Below are positions 36,014 through 48,484 of a stretch of 64,000 nucleotides of DNA, piece after piece (position 1 is the first letter of the stretch; every line of letters starts with the position of its first letter). The notes beneath the pieces are model-generated. The model was not told where the DNA came from, did no database searches, and saw only the letters and a program-made list of their open reading frames with translations. The DNA is taken from assembly GCA_949152475.1 (NCBI GenBank), contig OX424555.1:13844868-13908867 (forward strand), given 5' to 3'. The translations under genes were made by a program, and so were the position numbers. The DNA is from Terebella lapidaria. Taxonomy: Eukaryota; Annelida; Polychaeta; Terebellida; Terebellidae.

Positions 36014-37211
36014 GAACTCCAATGTCACCATCAGTTATGCTGCATATGACTCCACACATGTTCATAATACAAAGATATAAGCTCTATCAATTAGTATTTC
36101 ATCTGTAGAGGCAAACTTACATTTATGTCAGGTCAGGCAAGATTTTGAGATTTGGCCTTCAAGGTCGTTAAAGGTCAAGTTTAAAATCACCAAACGATGT
36201 GCCATATATACATGACTTCTTATAGGTTTATACACAGTCCTAACCTGTATGGGCAAGTGTTTAAATATCAGAGGCCACTTTACAGATTTCACGTCAGACA
36301 TTTAGCACTCAAGGTCGTCTGAGGTCATGCTCAAGGTAATCATTAAATGTTTCATATACGACTTCCTATATGATCATAATGCAAACTTGAGCTCTATCTA
36401 CATGCATTTCATCTGTAGAGGCAAATTTGGGCATGTTTTACTCAAAAATGGCTGTTTTGACCTTTCAAGCTCATCAAAGGTCAAATTCAAGGTCACCTTA
36501 CAAATCGCAATTAAGGCTTCCTATTTGGGAATGTCAATATCTAAGCTCTATCTTCAAGCGTTCTATGGATACAGTCGTGGCAGCTCACATTATGAGGGAA
36601 AAAAGTGTCGAAAAAAGTCCACATTTTTTTGAAGGGTGAAAATCTTTTTTTGCCTAGAAATGACCTATAATAGATAGTAATGTGATTTGGGGCTAAAAAA
36701 ATGTTTTACCGACCCGTCAAAAAATCAACATGGTCGCCACGCAGACCGATGATTCAATGGCAACAAAACCTATACACCTTATAAAGGTGTATGAGGAGAG
36801 TCTTTTGTATGAGAGGAGTCTTTTTTGGCCTAGAAATGGCCTATAATAGATAGTAATGTGATTTGGGGCTAAAAAATGTTTTACTGACCCGTCAAAAAAT
36901 CAAAATGGCCGCCACACAGACCGATGATTCAACGGCAACAAAATCTATACACATTATAAAGGTATATGACGGGAGTGCATAAATTAAAAAAATCAGTTAT
37001 CAGACAGAATTTGAAAAAAAATGGCCATCAAAATGCAGAATTGGCCGTTTCTCGTCAAAAATGGCTGTCATTTTGAAAAAATTGCGAGAATAAAAAACCT
37101 TTCCTGGAGATATTTTTCAGTATTTTTCTGCAAAATTTCAGGCAGATTTGACCGTAAACTTTAAAACTAAAAATGTAGATGGACGGTCTGGTCTGGTAAA
37201 GGTCTGGTAAC
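36014..37211 (+). mobile_element. Type II element copy in U5
   Basis: It has a truncated left end like U3 but a longer right arm, with two rounds of 'ATAGATAGTAATGTG' and ACCGACCCGTCAAAAAATC. It ends 'GGTCTGGTAACA'. It is immediately followed by the recombined B-class segment. Confidence 0.6.
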
Positions 37212-37230
37212 ATATCTTCTCTCTACTACC

Positions 37231-38826
37231 ATGCCACTCTTTATCCCAATGTATTCAGTTTCTCAGGCTCATTAGATTTTATCGAAATGTAACAGATGAA
37301 AACGTTATAAATTTTGCATCTACTTTGTATAAATCTTATCTACTGGATATTCTTTATTCCTAAAAAGTGGTTATGATTTTGTAACTAGACAAAATACTAC
37401 CATAAGGCAGTACATCAGATTTTGCATGAATCCGCTCACTGAATGGATCACATATCTTCAGCTTTTCATATTTTCTCACTGCTATTTGGTGTCAGCTGGG
37501 TTACTTTTCAGTATACGACTCATTGTGTTCATACTAAGGCAAGTAAGCTGGCTAAATGCATATTTTTATCATTCACTCTGGTAACAAAATTATTTACCCA
37601 CTTATTCATGTTGTAGATGCTATATCTCATTTATAATTAGTAATAGCAACTGGCTGCCCTTGTGGTTTTGTCAGAATTTTTATCTTTTTCTTTTTTGCCT
37701 TCCTTTTTTATTTTTCGGTTTCCAGACGATAATTCAAGACCACATGGACGTATCTCCGAGCCATTTTCACCAGTTATCAATCATTTTATGTAGATGAACC
37801 CCATTGTTTTGGAGCCGGCTCCGAGGTCTGGTTAGAGGATGAACTTCCGGTCAAATGTTTTTGCCCTACACCTCTGGAACTTGACACACGTTGATTATGG
37901 GGTCAATGAGTCGAATGACCTTTGTCCCAGAGCTCAAAAGAAATGTTGGTGAGTCATTCCTGAGTCCCAATGCATGTCTCGAAAACGATGAGTTGTAGAG
38001 CGAAACGGACATTATTTTGGACTCTCGGCACCAGACAAAGATGTCTCAGGGGTATGTTAAGTGAACTTAGACAGTGAAGATAGCAGCCACATGTCACAAA
38101 TTGTGTTTATGTATACTGTCCAACAGGAATAATCTGGCTATGAAATGCTCACTTCACTAAATCCTACTTCTGTACCATCATTGTGCATAAGTCAGCACTG
38201 GACATCTTGTATAAAAATTATCATCAATTACGAAATAAGATACTCGTTTTTGGATTTAGGGTAGTGTGTCTCGTGCTGTACAAGGTATATTCAGTAAATT
38301 TTATTCTGGTTACTCCGTCATGTATTCGCACCAAAACTACCTAATGTTATGTTTATGAATTTGTAGGGTTACATGTGGATTGGCCTTTGATCTGATTATT
38401 CTTACTCATTTCTCTAAAACCTTCCCTGAAAGCCACATATGATGATGGTAATTTATAGTAGTTGTACGTGTGTATACGGTACCTCATTTTTCACTTGACA
38501 AAGGCTGGTGTATACCGCTTCTACATGTCTTATGTAAGTACGTGTGCTTGTCCATGAAGGGAGGAACTAATGGCAACATGTTATCATGTCATCACATGTA
38601 TCATTGCTAACAATTGTCCAATTGTCACAAATATTGTATATAAGTGAAATCACAATTTCAAGAGAGTACATCATTTAAGTTGGCATAAAATATCATCATA
38701 CTGTTTCTATGATCATAATTCCAGAGTTCATTCTGACATGATCAATATCTTCTCTCTAATTCCATACACCCAAATATGATCTACACTGCATCAGTTCCCA
38801 AAACAGTGTTCTGGTATCGGGGACCG
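37231..38826. repeat. B-class fragment joined to an A-class unit
   Basis: At 'CTCTACTACCAT/GCCACTCTTTATCCC' the sequence leaves the A path (which continues ACACCCAAG) and enters the B path seen at 17910 and 56575. It then continues to the unit end without the type I element or anything upstream of it. No gene is seen. This is a recombination or deletion joint. Confidence 0.75.
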
Positions 38827-41800
38827 TTTATGGCTTATGACCGTTAATCCCATCATGTACCTTTACCTACTAGGAAACTCGGAGCTTCTGTTTTTTTTTT
38901 TGGCTATTGGCACAACCTTCTCATGCGGGAAAAAATGAGTGAAAGATAACAAGACTGACTGATCGATGCGTCTCTAAGAGGCTCGTCCACACTATTAACT
39001 GGTCTCTGTTCAGGACCCGAGCATCAACTCACAAGCGAATTTCCATCTCGTGCCAAGCATTTTCTACAGGATGACAAAAGAATGTGATTCTTTTTAATTG
39101 CAATTGCAGCGGGTGTGTTTCTGTGCACGCTATTTAATTTTGTTCAATTGTCATGCCGTGCTCCATTTCTGCGAGAACATTAGCACATCATGAATACGGA
39201 ATGGTGTTTGTATGTCACGAATATGCATCAGACTCACATGAGGTGGTGAATGTTGGATGATGTTTCTTGGTTGTCTCGCCTGATAACTCTTGATATTGAG
39301 TTCGCATGATCTTTCAAACTGATTGCATAGCTTTCGGCAACTGGTGATATTACCAGACTGCATGAGATCTCGATCTGTAATAGAGTTGTGTGCAGTTTCT
39401 CGATTGATTGCAGGGCAAACTCGTCTGCATCTGTCAACTGGATGGAACAGTCACAACATTCCAGCTTATTACTCATAGCACAACTAACTGATAAGACACC
39501 AAGAGGAGACGTTGATAGATCAATGTGCAGTCTACGTGATCCATGTGTAGCAAAAACATGACGTAAGCTCAAACAATAAGAGTTCAGTTGAGATGCTGGA
39601 GATCGACAAAGAAGCAATTTTCCATGTGATGTCAACCCTTGTTTTGTGGATGACGAATGACCAGTTTCCATTTTACCACACAAGTCCTGTGTTAGTGAGG
39701 TATTTTTTTTTAATTTCGCCCACCAGCAAGCCATAGACCATCATTTCTAATTTAACCGTTTGTGTATGCACTAAAATGGTATGATCAAAATATATAATGG
39801 TCTTAGGCTGCCACAAGACAATATAATTGGTTTTAAAAAGGAACCCGGAAAATGTATTGCATTACAAGCATACTATTTTTTTTAAAAACTCATGAGGGTG
39901 CCACATGGAAATGCTCGCTCTTTCTGGAACACCTGATTTTCACCTACTTGAGGTCATATATGATGGAATTCATGAAGTCCCATGAAATTCTCTTCGATTT
40001 TGCCTGAGACTTTATTAGATCACTGGCTCAGTTTTGTTCGCTCGGACTAATACATTATGCTTTAGTATTGTTCCAATTTTGTATTACTTTGACGGTAGGT
40101 TTAATAGTTATGTCTATATATGTATGAGAATGGCCAAGCATTCTTCAGAGTATTGTTTGTGCATTTTATGATTTCCACCTATAAAACCACGCATTCAAAA
40201 CCTTATCGCACTTCATAAATGAATCGCAATGTCTGGAATAAGAACAAATTGCAGATGAAGTCACGAGCAGAAAAATTCTAGTCAATAAGCTAGAAGCTAG
40301 ATAATCCCAAGTTAGCTCGATAGTTGAACTCATCCACTCCCACACTAGGCATGAAATGAATTTTGTTCTTATCATGATCATCTACACATCTGTTTACCTG
40401 GTGTGAAGATTTCTCCTTTCGAAAGGTAAGATTCACCGTTGTGGATAAATTGTAGGATTGTGACTAAGTGTATTTTAATGTTTTAATTGTCACGACCCGA
40501 GAGTGGTATATAACTGGTAGCATCATATATCATAATGGTAATATTATATTCAATGAATACTTGGAAATTTAATAGAGTATTTTCCACTGTTCAGCTCAAT
40601 GTATTCGGCTTCTCAAATCCATTGGATGTTGTGAAAATGCAGGAGATCAGTTAGTATGGGATTACAAACCTACATAGGAAATTGTATTACTGCGAATCAT
40701 TTTCCAGTCGTAGAAAACCCAATATACATTGGACATATAATGACATTGTGTTGTACTGCATAAAGCTGAGCATCATTAAAGCTGAACATCAACTGAGCAA
40801 AATGCAACTATTTTATGCTCCAAATTGAGCTATCCCTAGCATACCGGTATTAGTGGTACATTATACCAGTACAAGACACTTTCTGGAAAACTTGCGTTTA
40901 GACTGTAAATTATCAATACATACCTTTTAGTAACATTCTCGGACATGGAATTGGATAACATTGACTCACTTGGAAGATGCCATTTGTTTCACCATTTTAC
41001 ACCGTATGTTATGATTTTGTCGGACTTTTGGAGGCATGAACAGGTGAACATGAACACAATGACCTGATCCCAACACAATAAAATTAGGTCAGTTAACGTT
41101 CGGCAGCTAGCTGCAGGGTGTCAGTGTTATGTAATATTTCCTCATCGAGGATTGGCGATGTTCCTTTGACGTATATATTGTAGCACTGGGTGAAACTTGG
41201 CTTGATTAGTTCCAAGGTTGTCTTTCTATATGAACACATCCGCGTAAAATCATATACCCGGAATCGTATGACACGCGTACATGGCAGCGTCCATGAATAG
41301 CTTTACTGGTGGAATGATTGTGTTGTTACACCCGGTATTGATGTGAGTGGGTGTAGTAACACTTTACATATACATTGTATGTAAGACAGGGTCATCGAGG
41401 ACATGCCACCATCAATTGTGTGAATATTACTAAACTTGATGTTCTTCGTGCACACTGTAGTAATTCATATATGTTTTGCCACTTATTCCGGTAGCAATAT
41501 TATTTTAGCTCACTGGGTGTACGCTAAATTTATATATGCGATATCTCGTCTACAGGTTTTTGTTCCGTTATTTGTATTGTCATTTTTTTCTATGGTGTGA
41601 TGGACATCAACAGATAGGAAATAAATTCAACATTTTATTAACAAAATCAATATCAACTCTTGACAGTTATGATATTTTCATGTAATATTCTTGGTCTTGG
41701 CACAATTTTTCATGAGATTTACAGTACATTTCGAACCAGAACCAAGCTAGATCCAGTAGACAATAGCATATTGACCTGTCACAGGTAGCTACGCGCCAAG

Positions 41801-44783
41801 TAGTACCACCATGGTATATATTAATGTCCATACAACATACGTGATCTCTCGACATTCATTATTAGTGCAAGTTTCGCACGGAATGTCCAGAGGAGTGTCA
41901 AGCAAGTTACCAGATATCAGTATTTTATGGTTCTATTCGAGTATTCTCGTTCTTGTGTATATAGATAATTGATATAGTTTGTCACTCTTTCCAGTGTATT
42001 CAGGTTTTCAAAATCACAAAACTCATTGAAATATGATAAAAAATGAAAATGTTATAAATTGCGCATCTACTTCATATATTCGGATTATATTATTATGTCT
42101 TTATTATCAGCAGACAGAGGAGATTATCGACGGAATATTTTTCATTCCCGATAAAAAATATTATATTTTATTAATACATAAAATAACTATAAACACATGA
42201 GGCATTATCCGATTTTGCTTGAATCTGCTCACTGCGTGTGAACACATATCTTCAGGGTTTCATATTTTCTCCCCAATATTCAGTATCAACTGGGTATTTC
42301 TTGTTATTTCATTGGGTTCATGATAAGGCAAGTAATCAGGCTAATGCAACTTTACTATCTAATAAAATCGTCGTTGTATGATGTGAATGTTAGTTTTTGT
42401 ACAAGCCCACAGTATACACGAGTGAACATTCCCATTACTATGCGTAATGTGAGAGCATTGCGAGATACCGTGGCCAGATTAGTTTCTGGTTTCTTTCTAT
42501 AAAAAAATATATAAGGACAAACAACTGGAGTCATATGGTACATGTACATGTATACACAACAATGTGGTTAGTCTAAAAATGTTGATGTGTCTGGGTGCAG
42601 CGTAGAATATCATTCATTTCATTTTCTACATTGACATGTATACTATGTAATTTGCATCACATGCAACTATCAGCTGTATAGATATACAAACTCGATATTG
42701 TTGAAACTGTTATTCAAGTTTCCTATGGTATATCTGATCAATAACTTCCTGGTCCGTTATTTCTAGTTTCCTATTTGTTATCAACAAGTAGGACTGAAAA
42801 TAAACATTTCATCGACAAAATTGTTGTCAAATCTCGACTAACAATATTTGTCCCAATTGTCTCCGTCCCAGCACAAGTTTGAACACTACGATTAAAGTAT
42901 GAGGTATCTTCGTATGTTAGAATGCATATTCTGATGCACCCTATTAGGTAGTAGATACACGACACGATAAATTTTATTTATAGGTTCAACAAGAAATAGC
43001 CTAGCTATGCAATTCTTACCTCACTAAGTCATACTTTTGTGTCATGTTTGTACACGAATCAGTACTGAACATGTGAAGTTATCTTCAGTTACGAATTAAG
43101 CGACACGTTTTGGTAATGTGGGTAATGGGTATCGTGTTTTGGTGCTGTACAAAATATATTCAGGGAATTTTGTAGTGGTTTTTTCGTCATGTATTTAAAT
43201 CAAAATTACCTGATACATATGTGTAGTAAGTTGAGTTCAAGAATGGGTATGTTATATGTCGATTAGCCTAAGATCTGACTATTTTCTTTCATTTCTCTCA
43301 ACTTCCCTGAAAGCTACAGATGATAGTGGTAAGGTATAATAGATGTGCGTGTGTACACAGTAACTTGTGTTTCACATGACAAAGGCGGTCTATCTGTCTT
43401 ACGTAAGTGTGGGCGTCCATGGAGGGAAGAGCTAATGGTGACATATCATCATGTCATCACATGTATCCCTGCTGGAAATTGTCCAATTGTCCACACATAT
43501 TGTATATGAATGTATTCCAATGTCACCATCAGGTATGCTGCATATGAATCCACATATGTTCATAATACAAAGATATAAGCTCTATCATATAGTATTTCAT
43601 TTATAGAGGCAAACTTACATTTATGTCAGGTTAGGCAAGATCTTGAGATTTGGCCTTCAAGGTCGTTAAAGGTCAAGTTTAAAATCACCAAACGATGTGC
43701 CATATATACATGGCTTATTATAGGTTTATACACAGTCCTAACCTGTCTGGGCAAGTGTTTAAATATCAGAGGCCACTTTACAGATTTCACGTCAGACATT
43801 TAGCACTCAAGGTCGTCTGAGGTCATGCTCAAGGTAATCATTAAATGTTTCATATACGACTTCCTATATGCTCATAATGCAAACTCGAGCTCTATCTACA
43901 TGCATTTCATCTGTAGAGGCAAATTTGGGCATGTTTTACTCAAAAATGGCTGTTTTGACCTTTCAAGCTCATCAAAGGTCAAATTCAAGGTCACCTCACA
44001 AATCGCAATTAAGGCTTCCTATTTGGGAATGTCAATATCTAAGCTCTATCTTCAAGCGTTCTATGGATACAGTCGTGGCAGCTCATATTATGAGGGAAAA
44101 AAGTCCAAATTTTTTTCAAGGGTGAAAATCTTTTTTTGCCTAGAAATGACCTATAATAGATAGTAATGTGATTTGGGTTTAAAAAAATGTTTTACCGACC
44201 CGTCAAAAAATCAACATGGCCGCCACGCAGACTGATGATTCAATGGCAACAAAACCTATACACCTTATAAAGGTGTATGAGGAGAGTCTTTTGTATGAGG
44301 GGAGTCTTTTTTGGCCTAGAAATGGCCTATAAGAGATAGTAATGTGGTTTGGGGCCAAATAAATGTTTTACCGACCCGTCAAAAAATCAAAATGGCCTCC
44401 ACACAGACCAATGATTCAACGGCAAGAAAATCTATACACATTATAAAGGTATATGACGGGAGTGCATAAATTAAAAAAATCAGTTATCAGACATAATTTG
44501 AAAAAAAAATGGCCATCAAAATGCAGAATTGGCCGTTTCTCGTCAACAATGGCTGTCATTTTGAAAAAAATTCGAGAATAAAAAACCTTTCCTGGAGATA
44601 TTCTTGAGTATTTTTCTGCAAAATTTCAGAAAGATTTGACCGTAAACTTTAAAAATAAAAATGTAGATGGACGGTCTGGTCTGGTAAAGGTCTGGTAACA
44701 TATCTTCTCTCTACTACCATACACTCAAGAAATGATCTACACTACAATCAGTTTCCAGATCGATGCCCTATTATTCGGGGGCA
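38827..44783. repeat. Array unit U6 (A class)
   Basis: Standard block order. Blocks 2-4 (38900-41000) are more diverged from U3, while the M2-to-end part (41480-44780) is very close to U3/U4. The unit is therefore itself a mosaic of an older and a younger part. Confidence 0.85.
43515..44700 (+). mobile_element. Type II element copy in U6
   Basis: Left truncation as in U3. The right arm keeps the 'GGGAGTGCATAAATT' stretch that U3 and U4 lost, so the deletion in U3/U4 came later. Ends 'TCTGGTAACA'. Confidence 0.6.
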
Positions 44784-46489
44784 GTTTATGGCTATCATCC
44801 CTTCGTGTACCGTTACCTACTAGGAAATTCGGAGCTTCTCTTTCATGCTTTTAGCACAACCATCTCTTGCGGGAAAAAATGAGTGAAAAGTAACAGGACA
44901 GGCTGATTGATGCGTCTCTAAGAGGCTCGTCCACACTATTGACTGGTCTCTGTTGAGGACCCGAGCACCAACTCACAAGCAATCTTCCATCTCGTGTCAA
45001 GCATTGTCTCCATGATGACAAATGGCTAGGGTTCTTTTTAGTGGAAGTGCAGCGGGTATGTTTCTGTGCACGGTATTTAATTTTGTTTAATTACGAGTAA
45101 TGTGATTTCAGACGTTTCTTGTAGTGAGCACTTACAAGAGTTCACATAACTGGAACAAATTGCAGAAGGTCTGCATTTTCTTGATTTATCAACATACATG
45201 TATTCTCAATGCAACATACATGTATTCTCAGTCACGGACAGGAAAAAAATACACATTGATACATATATTACAGGTAGTCAACCGATGCACGACAAGCTAA
45301 GTTTAGCTTGATAGTTGAATGAACTCATCATATATTTCACTGGACATGAAATATTTTGTTTCATTCATATTAATCCACATATCCAATTCCCTGATGAAAC
45401 GTGTATTTACCACTCTTTATCCCAATGTATTCAGTTTCTCAAGCTCATTAGACTTTATTGAAATGTGGCAGATGAAAACGTTATAAATTTTGCATCTACT
45501 TTGTATAAATCTTATCTACTGGATATTCTTTATTCCTAAAAAGTGGTTATGATTTTGTAACTAGACAAAATACTACCATAAGGCAGTACATCAGATTTTG
45601 CATGAATCCGCTCACTGAATGGATCACATATCTTCAGCTTTTCATATTTTCTCACTGCTATTTGGTATCAGCTGGGTTACTTTTCAGTATACGACACATT
45701 GTGTTCATACTACGGCAAGTAAGTTGGCTAAATGCATATATTTATGCAGCCATATGTCACAAATTGTGTTTATGTATACTGTTCAACAGGAATAATCTGT
45801 CTATGACATGCTCACTTCACTAAATCCTACTTCTGTACCATCATTGTGCATAAGTCAGCACTGGACATATTGTATAAAAATTATCATCAATTACGAAATA
45901 AGATCCTCGTTTTTGGATTTAAGGTAGTGTGTCTCGTGCTGTACAAGGTATATTCAGTAAATTTTATGCTGGCTATTCCGTCATGTATTCGCACCAAAAT
46001 TACCTAATGTTATGTTTAGGAATTGGTAGGGTTACATGTGGATTGGCCTTTGATCTGATTATTTTCACTCATTTCTCTAAAACCTTCCCTGAAAGCCACA
46101 GATGATGGTGATATTTTATAGTAGGTGTGCGTGTGTATACAGGATTTTGTTTCCCACGTGACAAAGGCCAGTGTATACCGCTTCTACATGTCTTATGTAA
46201 GTACGTGTGGTTGTCCATGAAGGGAGGAGCTAATAGTGACATGTTATCATGTCATCACATGTATCGTTGCTGAAAATTGTCCAATTGTCACAAATATTGT
46301 ATATAAGTGAAATCACAATTTCAAGAGAGTACATCGTTTAAGTTGGCATAAAATATCATCATACTGTTTCTATGATTATAATTCCAGAGTTTATTCTGAC
46401 ATGATCAATATCTTCTCTCTAATTCCATACATCCAAATATGATCTACACTGCATCAGTTCCCAAAACAATGTTCTGGTATCGGGGGTCG
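44784..46489. repeat. Short array unit U7: block 1 joined to B-class remnants
   Basis: Block 1 (44784-45088) is fused at 'TTTTGTTTAA/TTACGAGTAATGTG' to the B path seen at 15350 and 54412. The B path then runs through a site lacking the type I element (45351/45352), and a further deletion near 45750 joins 'ATATTTATGCAG' to 'CCATATGTCACAAATTG'. No gene is seen. Confidence 0.75.
45335..45360. other. Probable empty site of the type I element
   Basis: 'TTTCACTGGACATGAAA' is directly followed by 'TATTTTGTTTCATTC'. In U2 and U9 the type I element lies between the matching flanks. There is no duplication, and the join is A to T. Clean loss of the element cannot be excluded. Confidence 0.6.
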
Positions 46490-47565
46490 TTTATGGCTTA
46501 TGACCGTTAATCCCATCATGTACCTTCACCTACTAGGAAATTCGGAGCTTCTTTTTTTGGCTATTAGCACAACCTTCTCATGCGGGAAAAAATGAGTGAA
46601 AGATAACAAGACAGACTGATTGATGCGTCTCTAAGAGGGTCGTCCACACTATTGACTGGTCTCTGTTCAGGACCCGAGCATCAACTCACAAGCGAATTTC
46701 CATCTCGTGCCAAGCATTTTCTACAGGATGACAAATGGATGTGATTCTTTTTAATTGCAATTGCAGCGGGTGTGTTTCTGTACACGGTATTTAATTTTGT
46801 TCAATTGCCATGCCGGGCTCCATTTCTGCGAGAACATTAGTACATCATGAATACGGAATGGTGTTTGTATGTCACGAATATGCATCAGACTCACATGAGG
46901 TGGTGAATGTTGGATGATGTTTTTTTGGTTGTCTCCGCTGATAAGTCTTGATATTGAGTTCGCATGATCTTTCAAACTGATTGCATAGCTTTCAGAAACT
47001 GGTGATATTACCAGACTGCATGAGATCTCGATCTGTAACACAGTCGTGTGCAGTCTCTTGATTTATTGCAGGGCAAACTCGTCTGCATCTGTCAACTGGA
47101 TGGAACAGTCACAACATTCCAGCTTATTACTCATAGCACAACTAACCGATAAGACACCAAGATGAGACGTTGATAGATCAATGTGCAGTCTACGTGATCC
47201 ATGTGTAGCAAAAACATGAGGTAAGCTCAAACAACAAGAGTTCAGTTGAGATGCTGGAGATCGACAAAGAAGCAATTTTCCATGTGATGTCAACTCTTGT
47301 TTTGTGGATGACGAATGACCAGTTTTTTCATTTTACCTCACAAGTCCTATGGTCGTGAGGTTTTTTTTTCAGTTTCACCAGCAAGGGATAGGCCATCATT
47401 TGTTAACTTCTTAACAACTTCTTGTTGTCATTTCTTAACCGTTTGTGTATGCAGTAAAATGGTATGATCAAAATATATAATGGTTCTCAGGCTGCCACAA
47501 AACAATATAATTGAATTTTAAAAAGGAAGCCAAAAAATGTATTACATTACAAGCATACTATTTTT

Positions 47566-48484
47566 AGCTTACCGGCCCTTTGGGCCGATAAGCTATTGTC
47601 GTGGTATTCCGTCCGTCGTCCGTCGTCCGTCCGTCGTCCGTCCGGGTCTGTAACTTTTTTTTGACATGAATTTCCCCATAAATTTGCCAGAACATACCTT
47701 GGGCCAGTATCTAAAGATGTTTTTTAAATATTTTTGATTGAATCGTTTTTGCCTATTTGGCGGCCATTTTTGACGAAAAATTGCCAATTTTAGACTTTGG
47801 AGGCCATTTTCTCAAAAACTGTCTGATCAGTTTTGAGATTTTTATTTCAAAACATTCCTCTCATGTACCTTTATGACGTGTATAAGTTTCGTTGCCCTTG
47901 AATCGCCCGTCTGCGTGTGGCGGCCATTTTGATTTTTGACGGGTCGGCAAAAAAAAAATATTTTTGTCCCAAATCAAGTCACTATTCGTTTTGAGCCATT
48001 TCCAGCAAAAAAAAAATAAAAAATTTGGCCATTGAAAAATTTTTTGGACTTAGAAAATTTCACCCAATTTTCCTTCATAATGGGAACTGTGCAGAGTAAA
48101 CTCATAGAACACTTGAAGATAGAGCCTAAGTATTGGCATATTCAAATGGGAAATCATATATTGCGGTTTGAGTGATGCCCTTGAATTTGACCTTCAATGA
48201 CCTTGAAAGGTCAAAAACGATTAATTTTGTCTTTGGTGGCCATTTTGTCAAAATCTATTCAGACAGTTTTTCTCAAAATAATGTATATGATTCTCTTTAT
48301 CTACCTTTGTGATGTGTTATTTGATTCTGTATTATAGTCCATGCAGAAAATGTGTTTCCAGCAACATTTACGAACATGTTTTGACATTTAGAGTTCAAGA
48401 TCAATGTAACAATTTATATGTTGGAAAATCAATACTCTGTGTTTCTCATGATTGCCGGTAAGCTACAGCACCCTTGGTGCTATG
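47566..48484 (-). mobile_element. Type III hairpin-ended element, inverted relative to types I and II
   Basis: Its insertion splits 'CTATTTTT' from 'TTTTTAGAATT', which adjoin in U10 (59151-59170). One end is a palindrome at 47566-47594 (AGCTTACCGGCCC, TTT, GGGCCGATAAGCT). The other carries AGCACC-CTT-GGTGCT (48467-48481) preceded by GCCGGTAAGCT, an inverted match to the first end. Read on the minus strand, it has the same right arm as types I and II: GACGGGTCGG complement, AAAATGGCCGCC and a GAC-rich tract. It has fewer AGGTCA motifs and no coding sequence. Insertion was within a T run. Confidence 0.65.

Larger units (their letters stand above)
31154..38826. repeat. Array unit U5 (A class fused to B-class end)
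   Basis: It follows U4 closely to about 37230, with an inserted MITE-like element (33115-33792) and a deletion before the M2 block that removes about 300 bp near 34556. From 37231 it switches to the B version of the M2-to-unit-end blocks. Confidence 0.85.
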
